Counted from the stretch's first letter, positions 1 through 6,619 are shown. The stretch is DNA of 12,911 bases from an uncultured Cocleimonas sp. (GCA_937974135.1 CALJIH010000143.1:1-12911); one strand, 5' to 3'. Notes: generated by a model from the sequence alone, not told the origin. Program-made: numbers and translations.

Positions 1-57
1 AATGTTTTAAAAATAGTTTCGTCAATCACTTATAAAAACTTCAAAGGAGAAGATTAA

Positions 58-963
58 ATGAAAACCCTAAGTCAAAAGGTATACAACGCAATATTATTAC
101 TATTTGTTATTGGATTATTTGGTTGCGGAGGCGGCGGCGGAACCAATGAAGGCGGAGGAGATAATAATGGTGGGGGTGCAAATGAAATACCAGCTAGAAC
201 CACTTCTACTCAATATTTATTACATTTTGCTCAATGGGATGGCGCTAAATATAATTATATTGATGAAAACCGTATTACTAATGTACCACCTAACACAGAC
301 TTTGAGCGTTGGGCGGTAGAACAAACTGTAGATGATATTAGTCTTTATTTTTTTAAATCAGGTACAGGTAACACTATTAGGCATTTTCCATTAAACCGTA
401 ACACAGAAAGTTTTGAATATAAGCGTGACTATACAATAGTAGGAGCACCTGCTGATGCAAAATTTGGTAAGTTTGGAGCCTCACGTGGCACTCTACTTTA
501 TCTGCAAAGTCAGTCTAATCCCGCTAAGTTTTATCTTTTTACTTATGACTCAGGACAAGAGCGTTACGAATATGATGATAGTTCGTATCAGTTAGCAAAC
601 ATCCCTAGTGATGCAGATTTAAATCGATGGGGTGTAACTACAGATGCCTTGGGATTTACTTTCTTATATACCTTTCAAGAAGGGTCTAACACCACTGTTT
701 ATGAGTTTAAAGGTGACCTGTTTAATCCCAGAACATTAGTCTTTTCAGATACTCAAATCATTTCGGGTATTCCTTCGACTGCTGATTTTTCTGATTTTGG
801 AACCTCAGGTGTTACTTTCTCAATGAATTTTATTGAAACTAATACTACAGAGATTATTTGTGGTCGAGAAGGTGAAAGAGCGTGTAAAATAACGGAACGA
901 ATTCCTTCTTGCGATGCTGGTCTTGTTGAAGACTTTATGACACAGAAATGTGTTAAAGAATAA
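58..963 (+). CDS. Lipoprotein with four internal repeats and one C-terminal four-cysteine module
   Basis: I do not recognise this 301-aa protein as a named family. Residues 1-23 form a lipoprotein signal peptide: K2 and K7, a hydrophobic core, and lipobox L20-F21-G22-C23. A Gly/Asn-rich linker follows (24-40). With Gly at +2, outer-membrane sorting is likely. Residues 50-258 contain four weak repeats about 52-56 residues apart, each with a core like I-x-[GN]-x-P-x3-D-F-x-x-[WF]-[GA], starting near residues 73, 127, 179 and 235. Aromatic, strand-like segments lie between them, so an all-beta fold is likely. The C-terminus (268-298) is one Cys module with C268, C276, C285 and C298, the same spacing as in the next gene. 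The ATG at 58 has a good Shine-Dalgarno (AAGGAGA, 44-50). A terminator at 987-1012 separates it from the downstream gene. Function unknown; a cell-surface role is inferred. Confidence 0.85.
   Translation: MKTLSQKVYNAILLLFVIGLFGCGGGGGTNEGGGDNNGGGANEIPARTTSTQYLLHFAQWDGAKYNYIDENRITNVPPNTDFERWAVEQTVDDISLYFFKSGTGNTIRHFPLNRNTESFEYKRDYTIVGAPADAKFGKFGASRGTLLYLQSQSNPAKFYLFTYDSGQERYEYDDSSYQLANIPSDADLNRWGVTTDALGFTFLYTFQEGSNTTVYEFKGDLFNPRTLVFSDTQIISGIPSTADFSDFGTSGVTFSMNFIETNTTEIICGREGERACKITERIPSCDAGLVEDFMTQKCVKE
859..951 (+). repeat. Four-Cys module, single copy in the lipoprotein
   Basis: Residues 268-298 of the lipoprotein follow C-G-x4-R-x-C-x3-E-R-I-P-S-C-x2-G-L-x-E-x7-C. The cysteine spacing (x7, x8, x12) is identical to that of the five modules in the 1196-2467 protein. 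The one visible difference is T instead of W before the ER pair. Four cysteines at fixed spacing in an exported protein suggest two disulfides. Confidence 0.85.
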
Positions 964-986
964 CAATAACTATGAATACTATTTAC

Positions 987-1012
987 AGCCAGAATTTAAT
1001 TCTGGCTTTTTT
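987..1012 (+). terminator. Rho-independent terminator after the lipoprotein gene
   Basis: A perfect 9-bp stem (AGCCAGAAT / ATTCTGGCT) has a 3-nt loop and is followed by six T. It lies 24 nt past the stop codon at 963, so it ends the lipoprotein transcript and separates it from the next gene. Confidence 0.92.
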
Positions 1013-1064
1013 GTGTACATAGGAAACGCTAATTATATTTAAAATTTTAAGAAGACAAATGACC

Positions 1065-1087
1065 AAAAAATAGTGGGCGTCTTTTTT
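1065..1087 (+). repeat. Possible decayed copy of the G-rich REP-like unit
   Basis: The segment is an A-run, then TAGTGGGCGTC, then a T-run. It resembles the repeat units at 2509, 4353 and 12860 but is one base shorter and has several substitutions. AAGAAGAC just upstream could pair with its GTCTTTTT end. This is the only structure I see in the 964-1195 gap apart from the terminator and the next gene's ribosome binding site. Confidence 0.35.
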
Positions 1088-1195
1088 ATAATTAAATTAA
1101 AAATAAATGAGGGGATTTCTACTTCTAATTCGCATTAATAAATAAGCACTTTTGATAAATGTATTTTTAAGAATTAATGGGAAGAGGATAAGAAT

Positions 1196-2467
1196 ATGAT
1201 AACCAAGAACTTATTTAGTGTAGTTATGCTGACGTTATTAATGCTTTTCAGTTTTGAAATATTAATACCAAAAACAGCAGAGGCAGCGAATTGTGGTGGT
1301 AACAATCAACGACCGTGCAATATCTGGGAGCGCATTCCCAGCTGTAATAAAGGTTTATATGAAGACTTTAGAGCAAAAAAATGCCGTGTCAATAAAAAGA
1401 AGAAGCTCAATTGTGGTGCCTTAAACCAACGTCCTTGTAATGTTTGGGAGCGTATCCCTTCTTGTAATAAAGGATTAGTTGAAAATTTACTAGCGCATCG
1501 TTGTGTTCAAGGAAGTGGAAGCGTCGGTAGTGATATTAAAAGAAATGCAGAGGCTGTTCTTAGAGATTCAGCTACAATTTTAAGTACTATGGGAGGATAT
1601 CTTGCCTGTTTTGACAAGAGATTGTTAGAACAAGCTATAAGCAAAAAAGACGCTGCTTACGCCAAAAAACTACAAAATTCACACTGCGTAAAACGCATGG
1701 GTGGCATTGCTTATAGCCAAGGTTATAACACATTGACTGTCGGTATTTCTGGTGGTGGTTCTTTTATTATTGGTGGTTTTTTAGATACTGGATTCGCTTT
1801 TGATACCAAAGGTAGACGTAATCCAACCTTATACCAAACCAAAGCGATTAACGTTGGCATACAAGCAGGCGGTGGCGCTGGAGTAAATATCGGTTTATAT
1901 AAAGGCTCAAATGCAGTCGATGCAAGAGGCAGTGATACCCAAGGTTTTAGCTTCGAAGCGGGTGCAGGTGCGGGCGGCGGCACGGGTATTTGGTATGACT
2001 ATAATGGTAAATTAGATGGCATCTCCGTATCCGCAATCGTCGGCGCATCTGGCAAAGCGGGCTCTTATAACCGCGTTACAACATCCTATTACAATTTATC
2101 TGGTCCAACCTATATTAATTGTGGCGCCAAAGACCAAAGAGCATGCAAGGTATGGGAGAGAGTACCGAGTTGTAATAAGGGATTGTACGAACAACTTCCA
2201 CAAGGTATTTGCCGTGCCAAAACAGCCTTACGCTGTGGCGGATTAAACCAACGTGCCTGTAAAGTGTGGGAACGTGTACCCAGCTGTAATAGAGGTTTAT
2301 ACGAAAAGTTCCCCACCGGAATGTGTCGTGCTAAAGCGAAACCAAAACCAAAGCCGAGATTACAATGTGGTGCTAGAAACCAAAGACCCTGCAAACTTTG
2401 GGAGCGAGTACCTAGCTGTAATCATGGTTTGAAAGAACATATCTTTAAAGGTAGATGCCTAAAGTAA
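1196..2467 (+). CDS. Secreted modular protein with five four-Cys modules around a Gly-rich core
   Basis: This 423-aa protein belongs to no named family I recognise. A Sec signal peptide spans 1-30, with probable cleavage after A28-E29-A30. Two Cys modules follow (C33-C63, C73-C103), then a core of about 200 residues (107-306), then three more modules (C309-C339, C347-C377, C391-C421). Every module keeps C-x7-C-x8-C-x12-C with W-E-R-[IV]-P-S-C. Linkers between modules are basic (NKKKK after module 1, KPKPKP before module 5). The core starts with a probably helical stretch (107-165) containing C138 and C164. It continues as Gly-rich alternating segments (178-292) such as GISGGG, GIQAGGGAG and GAGAGGG, which suggests antiparallel beta sheet. 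The start has a Shine-Dalgarno (AGAGGA, 1183-1188). It is probably monocistronic. Envelope binding, adhesion or a toxin-like role are all possible; none is demonstrated. Confidence 0.88.
   Translation: MITKNLFSVVMLTLLMLFSFEILIPKTAEAANCGGNNQRPCNIWERIPSCNKGLYEDFRAKKCRVNKKKKLNCGALNQRPCNVWERIPSCNKGLVENLLAHRCVQGSGSVGSDIKRNAEAVLRDSATILSTMGGYLACFDKRLLEQAISKKDAAYAKKLQNSHCVKRMGGIAYSQGYNTLTVGISGGGSFIIGGFLDTGFAFDTKGRRNPTLYQTKAINVGIQAGGGAGVNIGLYKGSNAVDARGSDTQGFSFEAGAGAGGGTGIWYDYNGKLDGISVSAIVGASGKAGSYNRVTTSYYNLSGPTYINCGAKDQRACKVWERVPSCNKGLYEQLPQGICRAKTALRCGGLNQRACKVWERVPSCNRGLYEKFPTGMCRAKAKPKPKPRLQCGARNQRPCKLWERVPSCNHGLKEHIFKGRCLK
1292..1504 (+). repeat. N-terminal pair of four-Cys modules
   Basis: Modules 1 (1292-1384) and 2 (1412-1504) encode residues 33-63 and 73-103. 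Both carry CG-x2-NQRPCN and WERIPSCNKGL, and they resemble each other more than they resemble modules 3-5 (I rather than V before PSC, N rather than K after Cys2). A Lys-rich linker joins them. Confidence 0.9.
2120..2458 (+). repeat. C-terminal triplet of four-Cys modules
   Basis: Modules 3 (2120-2212), 4 (2234-2326) and 5 (2366-2458) encode residues 309-339, 347-377 and 391-421. All have C-K-x-W-E-R-V-P-S-C. The shared V and K variants suggest duplication within this triplet after it split from the N-terminal pair. Module 5 is set off by a Lys-Pro linker and ends three residues before the stop. Confidence 0.9.
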
Positions 2468-2473
2468 GTTCTC

Positions 2474-2499
2474 TCTAATCATGGACTAAACTGATTAGA
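2474..2499 (+). other. Stem-loop just after the modular protein gene
   Basis: TCTAATCA and TGATTAGA form a perfect 8-bp inverted repeat around a 10-nt loop, starting 7 nt after the stop codon. No T-run follows directly, so it is not a classic terminator alone. With the repeat hairpin just downstream it may protect or end the 3' end of the transcript. Confidence 0.5.
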
Positions 2500-2508
2500 A
2501 AACTACTT

Positions 2509-2561
2509 AAAAGTGGGGGGGTGTCTTTTAAATATTCTATAAAGACACCTCCTTACTTTTT
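2509..2561 (+). repeat. REP-like inverted pair (G-rich unit, then C-rich unit)
   Basis: The left unit (2509-2529) has a run of seven G followed by TGTCTTTT. The right unit (2541-2561) is AAAGACACC, TCCTTA, CTTTTT. They form a long inverted repeat around an 11-nt AT-rich loop. The plus-strand RNA could make an uninterrupted stem of about 20 bp, using three G-U pairs in the G-tract. It lies between the 3' ends of the convergent modular protein and queA genes, and could act as a transcript end for the plus strand. Confidence 0.8.
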
Positions 2562-2630
2562 GAATAACAATACGTTTTTATCGTTTAAAAATGGTATGGC
2601 ACTTATGCAAAGCTAGTAAAACTTGATTTT

Positions 2631-3665
2631 TTATGCCTTCTCTATAAACATCGCATCGCCATAACTGAAAAAACGATATTTCTCATTAACCGCATGAAGA
2701 TAGGCCGACATAATATTGTCATATCCACTAAACGCAGATACCAACATGAGTAAAGTTGATTCTGGTACGTGGAAGTTTGTGATCATTGCATCGACCACAT
2801 TAAACGTAAAACCGGGTGTTATAAATAAACGCGTATCCCCTGTAAATGGTTGAATAATCGCCGTTTCTTTTGCTGCAGATTCTAAACTTCTGACGCTAGT
2901 TGTACCTACGGCTACGACTTTTCCACCACGAGCTTTACATGCTGCAATGGCATCACAGGTTGCTTGATCAACCTCTACCCATTCGGCATGCATTATATGT
3001 TCTTCAACCTTCTCGACACGTACTGGCAAAAATGTTCCTGCGCCTACATGCAGTGTGACTTTCGCTGTTTCAACACCTTTGTCTGCTAAGGCTTGAAGTA
3101 ATTCTGGAGTAAAATGTAAACCAGCAGTTGGCGCTGCGACTGCTCCAACTTTTTCTGCAAAAACCGTTTGATAACGCTCTTTGTCTGCTTCTGTATCTTC
3201 ACGTTCTATATAGGGCGGTAAGGGTATATGTCCAAATTTTTCTAGAAGTTCGTAAACACTTAAATCATGATGAAATTCGATTTCGAATAAAGTGTCATGC
3301 CGTGCAATAACTTCAGCATTAATTTGATTTTCAAGGAGTAATCTTCCACCTGATTTTGGTGATTTATTCGCACGTACATGCGCCATTGCACGGTGATTAT
3401 CTAACACGCGTTCGATCATAACTTCGGCTTTGCCACCCGTTTCTTTTTCACCAATAAGACGAGCAGGGATGACGCGGGTATTGTTAAAGATAAGTAAATC
3501 ATCTGGATTGATTAAATCCAAAATATCATTGAAGTGTTTATCGATGACTTGCGCAGGGTTTTGGCTTGTATCTAAATGAAGTAGCCGACTTGCAGAACGC
3601 TCTTCTAAGGCTTCTTGTGCGATGAGTTCAGGTGGTAAATCGTAGGTGAAATCACTCAACTGCAT
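2631..3665 (-). CDS. queA: S-adenosylmethionine:tRNA ribosyltransferase-isomerase QueA
   Basis: QueA transfers and isomerises the ribosyl group of S-adenosylmethionine onto 7-aminomethyl-7-deazaguanine in tRNA, giving epoxyqueuosine at the wobble position of GUN anticodons. It is cytoplasmic. The 344-aa product has the usual length and family signatures: the start MQLSDFTYDLPPELIAQ, FNNTRVIPARL (60-70), GAVAAPTAGLHFT in the middle, HVGAGTFLPVR, TNFHVPESTLLMLVSAF, and YRFFSYGDAMF near the C-terminus. It starts 40 nt after the maoC-like gene and is probably co-transcribed with it. No clear Shine-Dalgarno precedes the ATG, but the conserved N-terminus fixes the start. In many proteobacteria tgt (and often yajC-secDF) follows queA; here the next gene downstream is convergent and tgt is absent from the window. 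Confidence 0.97.
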   Translation of the reverse strand: MQLSDFTYDLPPELIAQEALEERSASRLLHLDTSQNPAQVIDKHFNDILDLINPDDLLIFNNTRVIPARLIGEKETGGKAEVMIERVLDNHRAMAHVRANKSPKSGGRLLLENQINAEVIARHDTLFEIEFHHDLSVYELLEKFGHIPLPPYIEREDTEADKERYQTVFAEKVGAVAAPTAGLHFTPELLQALADKGVETAKVTLHVGAGTFLPVRVEKVEEHIMHAEWVEVDQATCDAIAACKARGGKVVAVGTTSVRSLESAAKETAIIQPFTGDTRLFITPGFTFNVVDAMITNFHVPESTLLMLVSAFSGYDNIMSAYLHAVNEKYRFFSYGDAMFIEKA

Positions 3666-3705
3666 GTTTTGTTACTGTTTGGTTTTTAACTTGTAATTAT
3701 TGCTT

Positions 3706-4149
3706 TTATTCTTCGACAGGACGTTTGGGTACTACAACACCCGCTTCACCACGGATAATCGCTTTACCATCTACCATACAAGAAACTTTCATTTTGATAC
3801 GACCATTTTTCTCATTAATTTCAGAGACTTCAGCTCGTGCAGTTACTTCATCATCAATAAAAGCTGGCTTTCGAAAACGCATATTTAACTCGACAAAAAT
3901 TGCACCTGGCCCTGGTAGATCATTTCCAAGAATTGCAGAAATTAATGATGCAGATAAGGCTCCGTGAGCAATACGTTTACCAAACATACTTTGCGCCGCA
4001 TAATCAGCATCAGTATGAACAGGATTAAAATCGCCAGACAATTCTGCGAATGCGTTAATTTTCTCCGCGTCAACAATCATGGTTTTCTCATGAAACATGC
4101 CGACTGATAAATCTTCGAGATAATGCCCTTGTGAACTTTTATTAGTCAT
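3706..4149 (-). CDS. MaoC-type (R)-specific enoyl-CoA hydratase (PhaJ-like)
   Basis: This 147-aa protein is the length of a single-domain MaoC/hot-dog hydratase. The signature is FAELSGDFNPVH followed by FGKRIAHGAL. In PhaJ-type enzymes the Asp and His of D-x4-H are catalytic; here they are D40 and H45, with the conserved HG at 62-63. The likely reaction is hydration of trans-2-enoyl-CoA to (R)-3-hydroxyacyl-CoA, linking beta-oxidation with polyhydroxyalkanoate or (R)-hydroxyacyl pools. Some family members act on other acyl-CoA thioesters, so substrate is uncertain. The gene lies 29 nt after the 3' end of tRNA-Leu and 40 nt before queA, all on one strand. No separate promoter or good Shine-Dalgarno is visible, so read-through from the tRNA promoter is possible. 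Confidence 0.9.
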   Translation of the reverse strand: MTNKSSQGHYLEDLSVGMFHEKTMIVDAEKINAFAELSGDFNPVHTDADYAAQSMFGKRIAHGALSASLISAILGNDLPGPGAIFVELNMRFRKPAFIDDEVTARAEVSEINEKNGRIKMKVSCMVDGKAIIRGEAGVVVPKRPVEE

Positions 4150-4178
4150 GAATTAATTATATTTCTGATAAAAAAATA

Positions 4179-4263
4179 TGGTGCCGATGGTCGGAATCGA
4201 ACCGACACTCCCGAAGGAACAGGATTTTGAATCCAGCGCGTCTACCAATTCCGCCACATCGGC
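4179..4263 (-). tRNA. tRNA-Leu (anticodon CAA)
   Basis: An 85-nt class II tRNA reads on the minus strand. The acceptor GCCGATG pairs perfectly with CATCGGC, followed by discriminator A and an encoded CCA. The D-arm contains TTGGTAGAC. The anticodon loop is TTCAAAA, giving CAA (reads UUG). The variable arm is a short hairpin with a UUCG loop. The T-arm is GTCGG-TTCGATT-CCGAC. The anticodon stem has one apparent U-U mismatch (CTGGA against TCCTG). A T-run follows the CCA directly, and the maoC-like gene starts 29 nt further on. Confidence 0.97.
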
Positions 4264-4273
4264 ACAGATTCAA

Positions 4274-4286
4274 GTGCGGGAGTATA
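4274..4286 (-). promoter_or_regulatory. tRNA-Leu promoter: extended -10 with GC-rich discriminator
   Basis: Reading the minus strand, TGATATACT (TGn plus -10 box TATACT, 4281-4286) is followed by CCCGCAC (4274-4280). Transcription would start about 10 nt before the mature tRNA. A GC-rich discriminator after the -10 is typical of stable-RNA promoters under growth-rate (stringent) control. I see no good -35 box, which fits an extended -10 promoter. Confidence 0.6.
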
Positions 4287-4352
4287 TCAGCTAGTATTGA
4301 AAAGAAAACATCCCAATATCATTATTTGTTGCTTATTCAATTAGAAACATAC

Positions 4353-4374
4353 AAAAAGTAGGGAGGTGTCTTTA
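4353..4374 (+). repeat. Single REP-like unit between tRNA-Leu and sucD
   Basis: AAAAAGTAGGGAGGTGTC followed by TTT matches the units at 2509-2561 and 12860-12881. The AGGGAGG tract keeps the same 7-nt length between GT and TGTC. No partner in inverse orientation lies close by. It sits upstream of the tRNA promoter and beyond the sucD terminator, in non-coding DNA. Confidence 0.75.
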
Positions 4375-4392
4375 AAATGTGGATTCAAACAC

Positions 4393-4426
4393 AAAAAAGC
4401 CTCGTTAACGTAGCTAACGAGGCTTT
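4393..4426 (-). terminator. Rho-independent terminator of sucCD
   Basis: A 12-bp perfect stem (AAAGCCTCGTTA / TAACGAGGCTTT on the plus strand) surrounds a 7-nt loop. On the minus strand it is followed by a T-run, starting 27 nt past the sucD stop. It ends the sucC-sucD transcript before it reaches tRNA-Leu. Confidence 0.93.
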
Positions 4427-4452
4427 AAGTAAAACTAGATTAATTTAAAAAA

Positions 4453-5337
4453 TTAACCCAAAGCTTTCTTTAACGTAGCACCCATTTCAGAAGGATTCAA
4501 AGTAACAAATGCACCAGCAGCCTCAAGTGCATCAATCTTAGATTGCGCGGTTCCTTGGCCACCAGAGATAATTGCACCCGCATGACCCATACGTTTGCCC
4601 GGAGGTGCTGTAACACCTGCGATGAAACCAACGACTGGTTTAGTCATATTGTCTTTCATCCAAGCCGCACATTCTTCTTCGTCAGTACCACCGATTTCAC
4701 CACACATTACGACCGCTTCAGTTTCAGGATCATCATTAAACATTTTCAGTACGTCAATGTGTTTTAGACCATTTACTGGATCTCCACCGATACCAACACA
4801 TGAAGATTGACCCATGCCTAGTGCCGATACTTGGTGAACTGCTTCATAAGTTAAAGTACCGGAACGTGAAACGATGCCAACTTTACCTTTTTTGTGAATG
4901 TAACCTGGCATGATTCCAATTTTAACTTCGTCTGGGGTAATGACACCCGGACAGTTAGGACCAACAAGTACTGTTTTACTGTTCATTTTACGCATGCGAT
5001 CGCGTGTTTTAATCATATCAGCAACAGGAATTCCTTCTGTGATACAGATGACTAGATCCAACTCTGCATCCACGGCTTCATCAATTGCAGAGGCTGCAAA
5101 ACGTGGTGGTACGTATATAACCGAAGCATTCACACCGTGCTGTTCTTTTGCATCTTTAACGGTGTTATAAACTGGCACACCTTGTACTTCTTGGCCTTCT
5201 TTACCAGGTGTTACCCCTGCAACGAAACAGTCTCTACCATGAGCGTATTCTAAACACTGAGTAGTATGAAATTCACCTGTGTTACCAGTAATACCTTGAG
5301 TAACAATGCGTGTATCTTTATTGATTAAAATAGACAT
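4453..5337 (-). CDS. sucD: Succinyl-CoA synthetase alpha subunit
   Basis: This is the CoA-binding, phosphohistidine-carrying subunit of succinyl-CoA synthetase. With SucC it converts succinyl-CoA, ADP (or GDP) and phosphate to succinate, CoA and ATP (or GTP) in the TCA cycle. The 294 residues match the family. Visible signatures are QGITGNTGEFH (14-24) and GVTPGK (41-46) for CoA binding, VGPNCPGVI (125-133), GIVSRSGTLTYEA (154-166), and GKRMGHAGAIISGG (247-260) with the active-site His at 252 (counterpart of His246 in E. coli). It is a few residues longer than the E. coli protein, partly from YAHGRDCF near residue 31. It follows sucC by 13 nt. Its Shine-Dalgarno AAAGGAG (5347-5353) overlaps the sucC stop codon, which suggests coupled translation. 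Confidence 0.98.
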   Translation of the reverse strand: MSILINKDTRIVTQGITGNTGEFHTTQCLEYAHGRDCFVAGVTPGKEGQEVQGVPVYNTVKDAKEQHGVNASVIYVPPRFAASAIDEAVDAELDLVICITEGIPVADMIKTRDRMRKMNSKTVLVGPNCPGVITPDEVKIGIMPGYIHKKGKVGIVSRSGTLTYEAVHQVSALGMGQSSCVGIGGDPVNGLKHIDVLKMFNDDPETEAVVMCGEIGGTDEEECAAWMKDNMTKPVVGFIAGVTAPPGKRMGHAGAIISGGQGTAQSKIDALEAAGAFVTLNPSEMGATLKKALG

Positions 5338-5350
5338 TATTTATACTCCT

Positions 5351-6514
5351 TTAAGCTTTCACTGCAGCTACGATTTTTTCTGCAGCATCAGCCATGGTAG
5401 TAGCTGTTTGTAATTTAACATCAGAATCATCAAGAATCTGACGGCCTCTTTCAACATTTGTACCTTCTAAACGAACCACTAGAGGCACTGTCATATCAAC
5501 CTGTTGTGCAGCTGCTACGATACCTTCTGCAATAACATCACATTGCATGATTCCACCAAAAATATTTACTAAAATGCCTTCAACGTTTTTATTACCAAGC
5601 ATAATTTTAAATGCTTCAGTAACTTGTTCCGCATTTGCGCCACCACCAACATCCAAGAAATTTGCCGGATCACCACCATATAGTTTAATAATATCCATGG
5701 TTGCCATAGCAAGGCCCGCGCCGTTTACTAAACAACCGATATTGCCATCTAAAGAGATATAAGAAAGATCCCATTTTGAGGCTTCAATTTCGTTATCATC
5801 CTCCTCATCTAAATCACGGTATTCCATGATTTCTGGTTGACGATACAATGCGTTTGAGTCGATATTAAATTTCGCATCAAGTGCGATAACTCGATTATCA
5901 CCCGTCACTACTAATGGGTTGATTTCAGCTAATGAGGCATCTGATTTAACAAATGCTTCATATAAACCAGCAAGAAAATCAGCACCTTCTGCTACAGCTT
6001 CAGCAGGTATACCAATTTTTGCACACACATCTTCTGCTTCTGCACGGTCAAGACCATCAGTTGGATCTACAAATATTTTAAGAATTTTTTCAGGGGTATG
6101 TTCAGCAACTTCTTCGATATCCATACCGCCTTCAGAACTACACATCAACACGACTTTTTGTGTTTCGCGATCTACCAATGCACCGATATAAAGTTCATCA
6201 GCAATATCTGCACCTTCTTCAATGTAAAGTCGTTTGACTTCTTTACCTTCAGCACCTGTTTGAGGCGTAACTAGCTGCATACCTAAAATAGCATCGGCAT
6301 ATTCACGGACTTGCTGCATAGATGTGGCAACTTTTACGCCACCTCCTTTACCTCGTCCACCCGCGTGTATTTGTGCTTTAACTACCCAAACATTACCGCC
6401 TAGTTTTTCTGCCGCTGCAACGGCTTCATCAACTGTAAAGCAAGCAATACCTCGAGGAGTGGTAACTCCATATTTTCTCAGAATTTCTTTACCCTGATAT
6501 TCATGTACGTTCAT
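5351..6514 (-). CDS. sucC: Succinyl-CoA synthetase beta subunit, ADP-forming type
   Basis: This ATP-grasp subunit binds nucleotide and Mg and carries the succinate site of succinyl-CoA synthetase. The 387-aa length is typical. The N-terminus MNVHEYQGKEILRKYGV is characteristic. VVKAQIHAGGRGKGGGVK (44-61) holds nucleotide-binding K46 and R54; EINPLV (197-202) and LDAKFN (212-217) hold the Mg ligands N199 and D213. The C-terminal NIFGGIMQCDVIAEGIV (317-333) is the alpha-contact and CoA-ligase domain signature. It is the first gene of a sucC-sucD pair that stands apart from sdh, sucA and sucB here. Adjacency to pilSR is, as I recall, seen also in xanthomonads. The Shine-Dalgarno is weak (AGAGA) but the start is fixed by conservation. 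Nucleotide specificity is not certain from sequence alone. Confidence 0.98.
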   Translation of the reverse strand: MNVHEYQGKEILRKYGVTTPRGIACFTVDEAVAAAEKLGGNVWVVKAQIHAGGRGKGGGVKVATSMQQVREYADAILGMQLVTPQTGAEGKEVKRLYIEEGADIADELYIGALVDRETQKVVLMCSSEGGMDIEEVAEHTPEKILKIFVDPTDGLDRAEAEDVCAKIGIPAEAVAEGADFLAGLYEAFVKSDASLAEINPLVVTGDNRVIALDAKFNIDSNALYRQPEIMEYRDLDEEDDNEIEASKWDLSYISLDGNIGCLVNGAGLAMATMDIIKLYGGDPANFLDVGGGANAEQVTEAFKIMLGNKNVEGILVNIFGGIMQCDVIAEGIVAAAQQVDMTVPLVVRLEGTNVERGRQILDDSDVKLQTATTMADAAEKIVAAVKA

Positions 6515-6619
6515 TGTTTTCTCTAGTATTTAGTGAAAGATTAGTTTGATGTATAGGCTCATATATTATCCTTAGAAAAACCCATAGCGCGCAGTATCAT
6601 ACTACAATTACAGAATCAA

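Noticed and set aside
1723..2394. Minus-strand open frames rich in Pro, Ala and Leu opposite the modular protein gene
   Set aside because: They are mirror translations of the Gly-rich core and the repeated Cys modules, without a ribosome binding site or recognisable domain.
1292..2458. Cys modules as zinc fingers
   Set aside because: Both proteins are exported and the cysteines are evenly spaced singles without CxxC knuckles, so disulfides are more likely.
2593..2606. TGGCAC...GCA as a sigma-54 promoter that PilR could use
   Set aside because: The distance between the GG and GC elements is about three bases too short, and it lies between convergent gene ends.
2631..4263. Functional link between queA and the adjacent tRNA-Leu
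   Set aside because: Queuosine is placed in GUN anticodons (Tyr, His, Asn, Asp); the CAA anticodon has no G34, so adjacency is probably chance.
4179..4377. tRNA-Leu as an integration site for an island
   Set aside because: I see no integrase and no direct repeat of the tRNA 3' end in the window, and housekeeping genes lie on both sides.
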